Positions 1 through 10,141 of a DNA stretch of 64,000 nucleotides are shown piece by piece (within the stretch, counting starts at the first letter, position 1; the number at the start of each line of letters is the position of its first letter). Both the position numbers and the translations under genes were made by a program. Origin of the DNA: Cannabis sativa (lineage: Eukaryota; Streptophyta; Magnoliopsida; Rosales; Cannabaceae); assembly GCF_029168945.1 (NCBI RefSeq), contig NC_083604.1, positions 70,014,211 through 70,078,210 on the forward strand. Direction: 5' to 3'. A model generated the notes under the pieces. It saw only the letters and a program-made list of their open reading frames with translations, made no database searches and was not told the origin of the DNA.

Positions 1-652
1 TGTAAGTTTCCCTATCTATTTGTGCCACTTGGGCTTGTAGTTCGATCATAATGAGCCTAAAAAAAATTGAGAAAATTACACCGAACGTAAAATTTATAAA
101 GTTTATAAAAATATGAAAAAAAAAATATATATTTATATTTCTTATGAGGTTTTGTTGTTGTTTACATTTTTATCGGTTTAATTTTCTCCACATATTTGTA
201 ATATGTTTGTTTTATACAATATTCTACTCTTTTCTATTCTCTTCCTCAAAGCCCAACCCCACAAAACTCAAGTCCATATCATGAAATCCTAACATTCTCT
301 CCCACCAATCTCATATCATCCCCTCTTTTCTCTGTACTTTCTCCCTCTAAATCTAGACCGAGGCTAGTTGTTGATCTATCCTCGACGCCATGAACAACGA
401 CTTTGTGGTGAATAATGAAAGTCGGTAGAAGATGCAAGCTTTGAGGGTTTAAGCTAGCCCTAATGTCTAGTGGGTTTATTGTACATTTATTTTTATTAGT
501 TACAACATATATTTGTAATAAAAGATGATATTTATAGACATAATAGTAAGTTTTGTGTAATGGTTAAGCTAGATTACGTTAAAGGTCAAATGATCCAATT
601 CTACGTCCGCCACTGGTTATGTCTATATCATTATGATAAAAATGTTGGGAAC
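1..652. other. Unassigned AT-rich DNA
   Basis: No open frame, RNA gene or terminal repeat that I can support. The stretch has short A and T runs and a C-rich patch near 245-360 without coding structure. Confidence 0.5.
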
Positions 653-662
653 ACAATTATAT

Positions 663-782
663 TTCTTTTTTTTTTATTTAAGCATTTATATATTACATCA
701 GCATAACCTGGGACTCGAACCCAGGACCTCCAATACACACGCACCCCCTATGGCCACTTGAGCTAGCCTCAAGTGGTTGAAT
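663..782 (-). mobile_element. tRNA-derived SINE with target-site duplication
   Basis: Read on the minus strand, an RNA polymerase III A-box-like motif (complement of 754-765, TAGCTCAAGTGG) is followed by a perfect B box (complement of 711-721, GGTTCGAGTCC). After it comes an A-rich tail, seen as the T run at 663-676. The unit is flanked by the direct repeat acaattatat at 653-662 and 783-792, as expected for LINE-assisted insertion of a SINE. It is a transposed tRNA-like unit and not a working tRNA gene: the 3' half runs into a tail instead of an acceptor stem. The family name is not known to me. Confidence 0.8.
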
Positions 783-792
783 ACAATTATAT

Positions 793-1358
793 AAGATCTT
801 ATTATTTTTCATGTAAATTTCCTATAACATTCTTTCTAAAACCTTGGAGTTATATATGAGTTTCAGTATACTTACAGAGATTGTAGCACAACAAAATATC
901 ACTCATCTCATTCAATGATCTAACCCTTGTTCCTTTACGTGTAGAGTATTATCAATCATTAAACTTGAATCAAAGCACTAATTTCTACAATTTTCCAGAA
1001 CTGTGTGGGCAATTGTTACAACACTATTGTATCACGAAATCTAGAGAGAGATGAGTTTATGGCGACTAGGTTTTTCGAGAGAGAAAAGAGAGCAGTTTTT
1101 TAGAGAATCTGAATCTAAAAATTAGTGTGTAGAATGCTCTCCTGTAACTTTCATTTTATAGGCAAGTGAAGAGTTATTTTTTCTCATTAATCAAATAAAA
1201 AATAAAAAGAAGATACGAATGGAAAAGTAGCTACGGTAGTCGCCCCTCGCAATGGGCCTAGGTAAGATTTTCCTCATTTGTTCACTTAAGCCTAATAAAC
1301 TTAAAAATATGTCATCTTTTTATTTTTACTATATTTAATTAACATTTTTTTATATGTA
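793..1358. other. Unassigned AT-rich DNA
   Basis: No gene seen. Short A/T-rich sequence up to the left target duplication of the LINE fragment. Confidence 0.5.
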
Positions 1359-1373
1359 AATACTAGTTTTAAT

Positions 1374-2120
1374 CGTGGAAGAAAATACAATATTGCAAGA
1401 GGTTATAACCTGCAAAAGATAAGGTGAAGAGCATCATGTGCCAGGACAAGTTCACATCAGAAAAATACAATATTGCAGGAGGTTATAACCTGCTGCAACC
1501 TATTTTTGAGAAGCAAATCTGGTGCAAAACCAATATACCTAAACACAGTTTTATTCTTTGGTTAGCAATCCAAGATAGATTGAAAACCAAAGATAGACTA
1601 CACAAGCATACATCATCGACAATGCTGTATGTTTGTTCTGTACACAGCTGATGAAACATTAGGGCATATATTTTTCTCCTGCACTTTCTCACAGGAGGTG
1701 CTGGAGCAGATGAAGAATTGGCTCTGCTAGAATATCAAATCGAAGGCCTAGGATAAAATTATAAGGAAGATTGAGAAGGGAAGATATTCGAAAAACCAGA
1801 AAACAGGTTTTCAGTGTTGTTGTTGCAGCTCTGGTTTATGTCCTGTGGCTTGCTCGAAATGAGAGTCTATGGAATGAGAAATAGCAACATGCAAGCCATC
1901 TGGTGCAGCAGATCAGGTTGTTAGTTAAAAATAGGATCAGTAGTGTCAGTCCAAAAAAAGTTACAGCAAAAAACAAAAGTTGGATTGATAGTTTGTGAAG
2001 ATTGTTTTAATTCTTGCACAGAACATATATATTGTATAGAATACATAAAGGCCTGTTTGGTTCTTTTAGGATGTAATTGTTTGTATTGGAGTAATAAAAT
2101 TCCTTATTCATAAAAAAAAA
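1374..2120 (+). mobile_element. 5'-truncated LINE (non-LTR retrotransposon) 3' end
   Basis: The segment encodes the C-terminal part of a plant LINE ORF2. It ends in an AATAAA-containing tail and an A run at 2112-2120. It is flanked by a 15-bp direct repeat, aatactagttttaat, at 1359-1373 and starting again at 2121. The last base of the right copy lies beyond the gypsy element that later inserted there. 5' truncation plus a long target duplication plus a poly(A) tail is the signature of target-primed reverse transcription. A 30-bp motif near 1381-1412 recurs at 1462-1493. Confidence 0.85.
1424..1998 (+). pseudogene. LINE ORF2 C-terminal fragment (zf-RVT region)
   Basis: The first 75 codons contain a segment typical of the zinc-binding region that follows plant LINE reverse transcriptase, around NIPKHSFILWLAIQDRLKTK. 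After a frame change near 1650 the reading continues as HIFFSC-like residues. Further on is a frame with VVVAALVYVLWLARNESLW, typical of the ORF2 tail. Stops and frame changes break the frame several times, so no functional protein is expected. It belongs to the truncated LINE at 1374-2120. Confidence 0.75.
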
Positions 2121-2134
2121 AATACTAGTTTTAA

Positions 2135-4050
2135 TGTAACGCCCGTATTTTATAATTAACAAACTCGAAAGTTAATTTTAATAATTTATATCTTAATAAC
2201 CAAAAGGATCGGGATCCCGAATATCAAAATACAAGTTAGAAGTACTTTACTATTATGTACATATATATTTTTTTAAAACTAACTCACTAAAATGCAACTC
2301 CAAAATACAGACTCCAAAATACTAAGAGATCGAAACCCTCCAGGTTGCACTGCCGCGATATGTACAATCATGCCGAGCTCTGCCTCACTGTTCCTCCAGC
2401 TTTGCTTTTCCCTTACCTACACAAGGTAGCAAACTGATGAGTCAACAGACTCAGTAAGATATGCAAGAAAAATATAAAAGTAATGTAATGTCGGCTTTAT
2501 GATTAAGCCGCCCTGAGCTCAATAACCAAGCTCACCAAATGGTTAAGAACGTTCTTACAGGAAGTACGACTACTATACCAAATGCACTAAAGTACCAAAA
2601 CTTGTACTTGTGTTGGTAGAGCCTTAACTGTACTCGCGGGAATTACTAAGTGTTGTACCACGAACACGACGTACCCTTGGTACTCGTGTTGGTAACACTG
2701 TAACCACAATTATAACAACACTATACTAACACTCCATAAATCATATTTAAACTAGTGTTAGTAGTGCAACAAATAAACAATCATATATTCTTATATATAT
2801 TCTTACGCTATCTTACCTCGTTCCGTGCTCAAGTGTGCCGGTCAGCCTGAGTGGAAACGCAGCTAGACGCTTTACAGCCCTAAACCATAACGTTCAAAAT
2901 CCGATGAGAGACACGCTAAACACATAACGGGGATTTAAAATATAGACTAAGCTTAACCCTATTGATAAAAAGGATGCCAACACCCTAAATTACTTGAAAA
3001 CAGGAAAAACTAGGGCTCGGGAAAAAGTCCCAACCGGCAGACCGGTTCCCAACCGGAACCCCAGTTCCTGGGTACCAACCGGTCGACCGGTTGCAAGGGG
3101 CTTCTCAGAACCGGTCGACCAAATCTGAGCTGGGGACAAAAATCCGACCCCTTTAACTCAAATCAAGCCCAAAATTTTCTACAACTTCCAGAATACCTGT
3201 AAACATCATACTAAACCAATCCCAAGCAATAAAACTCAACAATTCACACAAATTTTCAAATCACCATTAGAGAGTTAAGTTTGAGTTCATAAACTCAAAC
3301 TTTGCTCCAACCTCAAATCAACAATTAAATTCAGCTCAAATAAACTTAAACAATATCAAATAATCTCCAGATTATCAAAGCAAACCTCCTTAGATCCTAC
3401 AGCAACTTAACACCAAACTCATGCTATATGCAACCTAACTTTTAACTAAAGCTCAAATAAAAACCTAGGGATTCTTACCTTGATTGAAGCTCAAAACCTT
3501 GCTAGAACTTAGAGAATCACAGCAATGAAATCCCTCTTCCTTTGCTATGCTTGAAGGTTAAAAGAGAAGGAAAGAAAGACCTAGGAAAAATCTAGGTTTC
3601 TCTCAAATTTCTATTGAAGACAAAGGGTTTATCTTTTTTTTTTTTAAACAATACTAAGCTATATAATCAGCATATAATTGCATAAAAGATAAAATAATGA
3701 TTAAGTCTAAAAGACCACTATACCCCTCCAACTATTTACCAAATAGCTATTAACCCACAAGGGTAATTTGGTCAACATTAAACCCAAAAATTCAATGCTT
3801 AGCAAAATACCCCGAACAAATAACGTACATCAAAATATAAAATATGACTCTCTAAAGGCCCCAACGCCGCGTTCCACAGCTTCCGAACACCACACAGAAA
3901 TTAGGTAAATAACATAAAATAGCATAAAAAAACACATATGATATATTAAATATATTTTCAAAATATGCATTTCATAAGTATTAATTTAATCTCATTTAAG
4001 AACCTTAATTATTTAATAATTCAAAGCATTAAACATATGCGGTCTTTACA
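2135..4050 (-). repeat. 3' LTR of gypsy element 1
   Basis: 1916-bp copy of the LTR, downstream in element orientation. It matches 19059-20486 with a few percent differences but retains a 483-bp block (about 3262-3744) that the other LTR lacks. It contains the GC-rich palindromic patch at about 3031-3120 and the conserved CTGAGTC...GACTCA core at 2408-2460 (minus strand). Confidence 0.92.
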
Positions 4051-4064
4051 ATTATCCCCCCGTT
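4051..4064 (-). promoter_or_regulatory. Polypurine tract of gypsy element 1
   Basis: On the minus strand this reads AACGGGGGGATAAT and directly abuts the 3' LTR. This is the usual position of the plus-strand primer of LTR retrotransposons. Confidence 0.8.
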
Positions 4065-4086
4065 AAAAGGATTTCGCCCCCGAAAT

Positions 4087-7000
4087 CTACCTGAACAATT
4101 CAGGATGCTGAGTCCTCATATCAGATTCCAGTTCCCAAGTGGCTTCTTCCACTTTACTATTTCTCCAAAGTACTTTAACCAACGATATGGTTTTAGTTCG
4201 AAGGATCTTTTCTTTCCTATCCAGAATTTGCACTGGTTGTTCATCATATGATAAGTAAGGTTGCAATTCCAATGCTTCATAACTCAAAACGTGCATTGGA
4301 TCAAATATATACTTTCTCAGCATGGAAACATGAAATACATTATGCACTGCTGACAACGAAGGAGGTAAGGCTAACCGGTAAGCAACTTGCCCAACTTTCT
4401 CCAGAATTTCAAAAGGTCCAATAAACCTAGGGCTCAACTTGCCTTTCTTTCCAAAACGTCTGATTCCTTTCATTGGAGATACTCGCAAAAAGACATAATC
4501 ACCAGGTTGAAAAGTTACATCCCGTCGCTTAGGATCTGCATAACTTTTCTGCCTGCTTTGAGAAGCAAGCATTCGAGCTTTAATCTTGTCTATTGCTTCA
4601 TTCATCTTCTGAACTAATTCAGGGCCTAAGTATTTCGGTTCTCCTGTTTCGTCCCAATGAATTGGAGAGCGACACTTTCTGCCATAGAGCAGCTCATAAG
4701 GAGCCATTCCTATGGTACTTTGATAACTATTAGTATAGGAGAATTCAATCAGAGGCAAATACTTACTCCACGACCCTCCAAAATCCATGACACAAGCTCG
4801 TAACAAGTCCTCAAGTATTTGAATAGTTCGTTCAGATTGCCCATCTGTTTGAGGATGAAAGGCTGTGCTGAATTTCAAATTAGTTCCCATAGCCTTTTGC
4901 AAACTCATCCAAAACTTTGATGTAAATTTAGGGTCTCTATCTGAAACGATTGACTTCGGTACTCCATGAAGACGAACAATTTCTTTCACATACAAATCAG
5001 CATACTGATCTACAGTATAGGTTACCTTAACAGGTAAGAAATATGCTGACTTAGTAAAACGATCTACCACAACCCAAACTGAGTCGTACATTCCTGTGGT
5101 TCTAGGCAGGCCAACCACAAAGTCCATTGCAATGTCTTCCCACTTCCATTCTGGGAGTGTTAATGGCTGAAGTAATCCTGCCGGCCGTTGATGCTCAGCT
5201 TTGATTTGCTGACAGGTTAAGCATTTAGTGACGTAGTCCACTACATCCCTCTTCATCCCATACCACCAAAAATAGGGCTTCAAGTCTTGATACATTTTGG
5301 TGGTTCCTGGATGCAATGAGTAAGGGGTAGTATGAGCTTCTTCTAGAATTTCTTTCTTAAGCTCATTGATATCAGGGACACGCACCCGTGCTTTAAACAA
5401 TAGCATTCCACTGTCAGAAATTGAAAAATCCTCAGCTTTGCCCGCTAAGACATCTTCTCGAATCTTAACCAATTCAGGATCTTCTAACTGGGCCATTCTG
5501 ATTCTTTCTAATAAATCTGACTGAAGTGTCAGATTAAATAATTTCTCAGTCACCAACTCAATGTTTGCCCTAGTCATTTCCGAGGCTAACTGAGAGGAAA
5601 TCATGACCATGTTGGATATCTGATCAGGTCCCTTTCTGCTTAAGGCATCAGCCACAACGTTTGCCTTTCCAGGATGATACAGGATTTCACAGTCATAGTC
5701 TTTTACCAACTCTAACCACCTTCTCTGTCTCATGTTCAGATCCTTCTGAGTGAAGAAATACTTAAGACTCTTGTGGTCAGTATAGATCTCACACCTTTCA
5801 CCATATAAGTAATGTCGCCAAATTTTCAAGGCGAACACCACTGCTGCAAGTTCTAGGTCGTGAGTTGGGTAACGCTGCTCATAGTCTTTCAATTGCCGAG
5901 AAGCATAGGCTATGACTTTATCTGCTTGCATTAACACACAGCCTAAACCCTGCCTTGATGCGTCACAATACACTACAAACTTTTCTTGATCAGATGGCAA
6001 GGTTAGAACAGGAGCTGTAATCAATCGTTGTTTCAGCTCTTGAAAACTCTTTTCACACTTATCTGACCATATAAATCGCTGATTCTTCCTAGTTAACTCG
6101 GATGACGGCATCGCAATTTTGGAAAATCCTTCCACAAAACGCCGATAATAACCCGCTAAACCGAGAAAACTTCGAATTTCAGTGACTGTTTTAGGTCTAG
6201 GCCAATTCTTCACCGCCTCAATCTTCGCTGGATCAACCATAATCCCGTCTTTCCCAACAATATGCCCTAGAAAGGACACTTGTGACAGCCAGAACTCACA
6301 TTTTTTGAACTTTGCATAGAGTTTATGATCCCTAAGTCGCTGAAGAACCATTCGAAGATGTTGCTCATGTTCTGCTTCTGACCGAGAGTATACAAGAATA
6401 TCATCGATAAATACAATTACAAAATTATCGAGGAAATCCTTGAATACCCTATTCATGAGATCCATAAAGGCTGACGGAGCATTCGTTAACCCAAAAGACA
6501 TAACCAGGAACTCGTAATGACCATACCTGGTTCGGAAGGCTGTCTTTGGAATATCCTCTTCTCGAATTCTCAACTGATGATATCTAGACCTCAAGTCAAT
6601 CTTAGAGAATACCATTTTGCCCTGAAGTTGATCAAACAAATCGTCAATTCTGGGCAGAGGATATTTATTATTAATGGTTAACTTATTCAGCTCCCGATAA
6701 TCGATACACATCCGAAGAGTTCCATCTTTCTTCTTCACAAATAGCACTGGGGCTCCCCGCGGTGACACATTAGGCCGAGTGAACCCTAGATCCAACATCC
6801 CTTGGAGATGTATCTTCAGTTCTTTTAATTCAGCAGGTGCCATTCGGTAGGGTGCTTTTGAAATAGGTTCTGCTCCAGGAATTATATCAATGATGAAATC
6901 TATCTCCCGCTGAGGTGGTAATCCAGGCAACTCCTCTGGAAACACATCCAGGAATTCCTTAACCACTTTAACTTCTTCAGGTCCAAGAAGCACGGGTTTA

Positions 7001-7494
7001 CTAGAATCCACTACCACTGCTAGGAATCCAACACATCCATTACATAAAAAATCCCTAGCTTTCAACGCTGAGATTCTTGGAACACGAGAACCTTGGACCG
7101 AACCAACAAAAACAAAAGGTTCCTCATTCTCCGGTTCAAAAGTCACCATTTTCCGTTTACAATCAATACTAGCAGAGTATTTGGACAAAAAGTCCATACC
7201 AAGTATGATATCAAATTCGGCCAATGATAATTCCACCAGATCAGCATTCAATTCTCTATCTTCAATTCTAATTATTACAGATCTAATCCACTTTCTTGAA
7301 ATAATTAATTCTCCATTAGGCAGCAGGGTTCCAAACCCCGTCTCGAGGATATCACTAGGTCTATCAAACTGATCAAGAAGTCTTGATGACACATAAAACC
7401 GAGTAGCACCCGAATCAAATAAAACAGTATAAGCAAAACCATTGATTAGAAGCTGACCTGTAACTACTGAAGGATCGGCAAGGCATCGCCCGAG
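4087..7494 (-). CDS. Pol polyprotein of gypsy element 1 (protease, RT, RNase H, integrase, chromodomain-like tail)
   Basis: One open frame of more than 1,100 codons, open from 7494 down to the stop at 4087. No ATG begins it; it belongs to a gag-pol fusion. In order: the retropepsin active site DSGAT (7402-7416) and the later [10 protein letters not shown]; reverse transcriptase with [28 protein letters not shown] and the catalytic FIDDILVYS; RNase H with [14 protein letters not shown], a [11 protein letters not shown] segment and VVADALSRK; integrase with an HHCC zinc site (H..H..CLTC) and the DDE residues in [17 protein letters not shown] and DGQSERT; and a C-terminal [10 protein letters not shown] chromodomain-like end. 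Every catalytic motif is present, though the usual G of GYHQL is R. The frame joins gag out of phase near 7464-7520, so the polyprotein as a whole is probably defective. Confidence 0.9.
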   Translation of the reverse strand, partial: LGRCLADPSVVTGQLLINGFAYTVLFDSGATRFYVSSRLLDQFDRPSDILETGFGTLLPNGELIISRKWIRSVIIRIEDRELNADLVELSLAEFDIILGMDFLSKYSASIDCKRKMVTFEPENEEPFVFVGSVQGSRVPRISALKARDFLCNGCVGFLAVVVDSSKPVLLGPEEVKVVKEFLDVFPEELPGLPPQREIDFIIDIIPGAEPISKAPYRMAPAELKELKIHLQGMLDLGFTRPNVSPRGAPVLFVKKKDGTLRMCIDYRELNKLTINNKYPLPRIDDLFDQLQGKMVFSKIDLRSRYHQLRIREEDIPKTAFRTRYGHYEFLVMSFGLTNAPSAFMDLMNRVFKDFLDNFVIVFIDDILVYSRSEAEHEQHLRMVLQRLRDHKLYAKFKKCEFWLSQVSFLGHIVGKDGIMVDPAKIEAVKNWPRPKTVTEIRSFLGLAGYYRRFVEGFSKIAMPSSELTRKNQRFIWSDKCEKSFQELKQRLITAPVLTLPSDQEKFVVYCDASRQGLGCVLMQADKVIAYASRQLKDYEQRYPTHDLELAAVVFALKIWRHYLYGERCEIYTDHKSLKYFFTQKDLNMRQRRWLELVKDYDCEILYHPGKANVVADALSRKGPDQISNMVMISSQLASEMTRANIELVTEKLFNLTLQSDLLERIRMAQLEDPELVKIREDVLAGKAEDFSISDSGMLLFKARVRVPDINELKKEILEEAHTTPYSLHPGTTKMYQDLKPYFWWYGMKRDVVDYVTKCLTCQQIKAEHQRPAGLLQPLTLPEWKWEDIAMDFVVGLPRTTGMYDSVWVVVDRFTKSAYFLPVKVTYTVDQYADLYVKEIVRLHGVPKSIVSDRDPKFTSKFWMSLQKAMGTNLKFSTAFHPQTDGQSERTIQILEDLLRACVMDFGGSWSKYLPLIEFSYTNSYQSTIGMAPYELLYGRKCRSPIHWDETGEPKYLGPELVQKMNEAIDKIKARMLASQSRQKSYADPKRRDVTFQPGDYVFLRVSPMKGIRRFGKKGKLSPRFIGPFEILEKVGQVAYRLALPPSLSAVHNVFHVSMLRKYIFDPMHVLSYEALELQPYLSYDEQPVQILDRKEKILRTKTISLVKVLWRNSKVEEATWELESDMRTQHPELFR

Positions 7495-8248
7495 TTATAG
7501 CAAAGACACGAGCAGTGTGCACGGTGTTTGACCTCAGGCTTTGGTTCCTCTTTCTTCAACTGAGGACAGTCCTTCCTGAGATGTCCCACCGAACCACACT
7601 GAAAGCAGGCTCTTCGGTTACAAGTTCCGGGGTGATGCTTCTTGCAACGCGGGCACTCAGGATAGGAATAAGTCTGACGTCCTCCTCTGTTCTGGTTTCC
7701 TCGAAACCTTTTTCCTTGCCCTGAACTTCCCGAGGATGGGAAAGTTCTTTTCTTCTGTTCAAAGGTAGAACCCCCACTCTCTTTTTCAGGACCAGACATA
7801 GGGAGAATAGTGATCCCACCAAAACCAGAAGACTCTCGGGTTTCTTGCAAAAATTTAACTGCTCCTTCAGCTCGAAGAGCCTTATCAACAATTTCTGCAT
7901 AAGTTGTGGTATCATTCGCTGTAATAACCAGGTCATGCCTGATCTTGGCATTCAGCCCAGCCAAATACTTTTCTTTCTTGCTGAAATCTGTTGGTACGAT
8001 TCCGGAGGCTAACTTAGCCAAGCGATCAAACTTGGTTGTATATTCAGTCACTGACATACCCTCACCTTGTACCAACTCAACAACTTCCTTCCGCTTTGCA
8101 CTGTGGACCGCCTCATTATAATATTTGGCGTTGAATAATTCCTGGAACTCTTCCCAGGTCATCCTGGTCACATCCCTGGTGAGGGATACCATCTCCCACC
8201 AAATCAGGGCATCTTCTTGAAATTGAAACGTGGCACATGCCACTCTAT
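7464..8248 (-). pseudogene. Gag of gypsy element 1, C-terminal part (capsid and zinc knuckle)
   Basis: The open frame starts at the copia insertion point and ends at a stop at 7464. It carries the Retrotrans_gag capsid region (WWEMVSLTRD, YYNEAVHSAKR, GMSVTEYTTKFDRLA) and a zinc knuckle of the form CX2CX4HX4C, CFQCGSVGHLRKDC. The apparent ATG at 8243 is only the first methionine after the insertion; the true N-terminus is at 18364-18820. The last ~15 codons are out of frame relative to the usual gag-pol junction, and overlapping frames at 7464-7494 imply small indels. It packages element RNA in family members that work; this copy is split. Confidence 0.88.
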
Positions 8249-10127
8249 TGTTGGGTTTTATGCCCTAAATAAAACTCATTTCAATATAATCAGATTTACT
8301 TATTAATATAGATCAGAAATAACATTTAATGTTGCATGGTTCACATGATTTATTTCATGATTATATGTACATAATGTATAGATTCATCTGAAACCCTTTT
8401 CACATACTTGATCCTGTTTATTGTGCCGTCAACACATTGGAAAGTAAACATGACTATGTGAATAAAGTTTCCTAGATTTATCAGACACAGGGTTTTACTG
8501 ATATGATAATCTACAACAAGAGTTTACTTGTATTTGGAGAAATACTATGTTCTTTCCAGAACATTGGTTAAAGTAAAGCTCAGGTTGGATGCATGGAGTA
8601 TGTATCGGAAGGGACCGATATTGAACTTTGACTTAGATTTATTAAACTTACCGTAAAATCTATTCAAGTCAATATCGCCTAGTTGATCCTAGATCAAATG
8701 ATCTTAATCCTGTTATGATTAGGCTCAATCTTGAAAGGCTATTCGTGTTCTTTGATTTGTTAGTTAAGCCTACTTTTAGGTCAGGGTGATACGTACATTT
8801 TGGGAACACGGTAGTGCAATTGAGTGGGAGCGCTAGCATAAACATGGAATCTATAGCTTCTATCTGGCGAATAGTAAGCAAAGGATGATCTCCTTCGAGC
8901 TTGACCAAACGAAAATAAATGGTGGAGATCTCATTTCACATAAGTTGAAATATCATTTATACGGGGTCAAGTGTTTTAAGGAATAAATACATTGTAGGGT
9001 GTAACGGTAATTTAATCCCTTTACAGTGTAGATCATTCATATAGAGGATCATTGATCACATTAGGATTATAACAATGGATAACTAATGATGTGTCTATAT
9101 GGTGGAACATATAGAGCATTCTATATACTGAGAGTGCAATTCTAAGTTCTATGCGTGGATTCAACGAAGAATTAATAAGTTAGTGAATTTTAGTGCTAAA
9201 TTCTTGATCTACTTATTGGAAGCTCGTTATATAGACCCATGGTCCCCCCACTAGTTGAGATAATATTGCTTGTAAGACTCATGTAATTGGTTTTAATTAA
9301 TCAATTATAATTCTCAAATTAGACTATGTCTATTTGTGAAATTTTCACTAAGTAAGGGCAAAATTGTAAAGAAAGAGTTTATAGGGGCATATTTGTTAAT
9401 TATGATACTTTGTATGGTTCAATTAATAAATATGATAAATGACAATATTATTTAATAATTATTTATAGTTATTAAATAGTTAGAATTGGCATTTAAATGA
9501 TTGAATTAGAAAATTGGCATTTTTGAGAAAATCAGATACAAAAGGTGTTAAAATTGCAAAATTGCAAAAAGCAAGGCCCAATCCATTAGTGTATGGCCGG
9601 CCACCTATTGTAGTATTTTAAGTTGATTTTTTCATTATTTTAATGCCATATAATTCAAATCTAACCCTAGTGGAATGCTATAAATAGATAGTGAAGGCTT
9701 CAGGAAAAACACTTCTTCTGATTCAGAAAAACTGAGCCTCTCTCTCTCCCTATCTTTAGCTACCACTTCTTCTTTCTTCTTCCTTTGAATTTCGAACTAC
9801 CTTAGTGTATGAGTAGTGCCCACACACATCAAGTGATACCTCAATCATAGTGAGGAAGATCGTGAAGAAAGATCATCAGCAAAGGAGTTTCAGCATCAAA
9901 GATTCAGAGAAAGAGATCCAGGTTCAGATATTGATAATGCTTTGCTACAGAAAGGAATCAAGGGCTAGATATCTGAACGGAAGGAGTCATATTATTCCGC
10001 TGCACCCAATGTAAGGTTTCCTAAACTTTATATGTGTTTATTTCATCGTTTTAGAAAGTTCATATTTAGGATGTTAATAAACATACTTGTGAGTAGATCT
10101 AAGATCCTGGTAAAATAATTTCCAACA
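8249..10127 (+). repeat. 5' LTR of nested copia element
   Basis: 1879-bp LTR starting TGTTGGGTTTTATGCCC and ending TTTCCAACA. A TATA box (CTATAAATAG, about 9678-9687) is followed by a CT-rich leader near 9737-9780, consistent with the LTR promoter. A 79-codon minus-strand open frame inside it (8669-8908) is present in both LTRs and has no recognisable domain. Confidence 0.92.
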
Positions 10128-10129
10128 AC

Positions 10130-10141
10130 TGGTATCAGAGC
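10130..10141 (+). promoter_or_regulatory. Primer binding site (tRNA-iMet) of nested copia
   Basis: TGGTATCAGAGC, two bases after the 5' LTR, complementary to the 3' end of initiator methionine tRNA. It sets the element on the plus strand. Confidence 0.9.

Noticed and set aside
663..782. Functional tRNA gene on the minus strand
   Set aside because: A and B boxes are present, but the 3' half is replaced by a tail and target duplications flank the unit; a SINE explains it better.
7181..8121. Several plus-strand frames of 60-130 codons over gypsy element 1
   Set aside because: They are shadows of the minus-strand gag and pol genes and show no domain of their own.
8669..8908. 79-codon minus-strand frame, repeated exactly at 16899-17138
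   Set aside because: It is present twice only because it lies in the two LTRs of the nested copia element. It has no domain and is antisense to the LTR.
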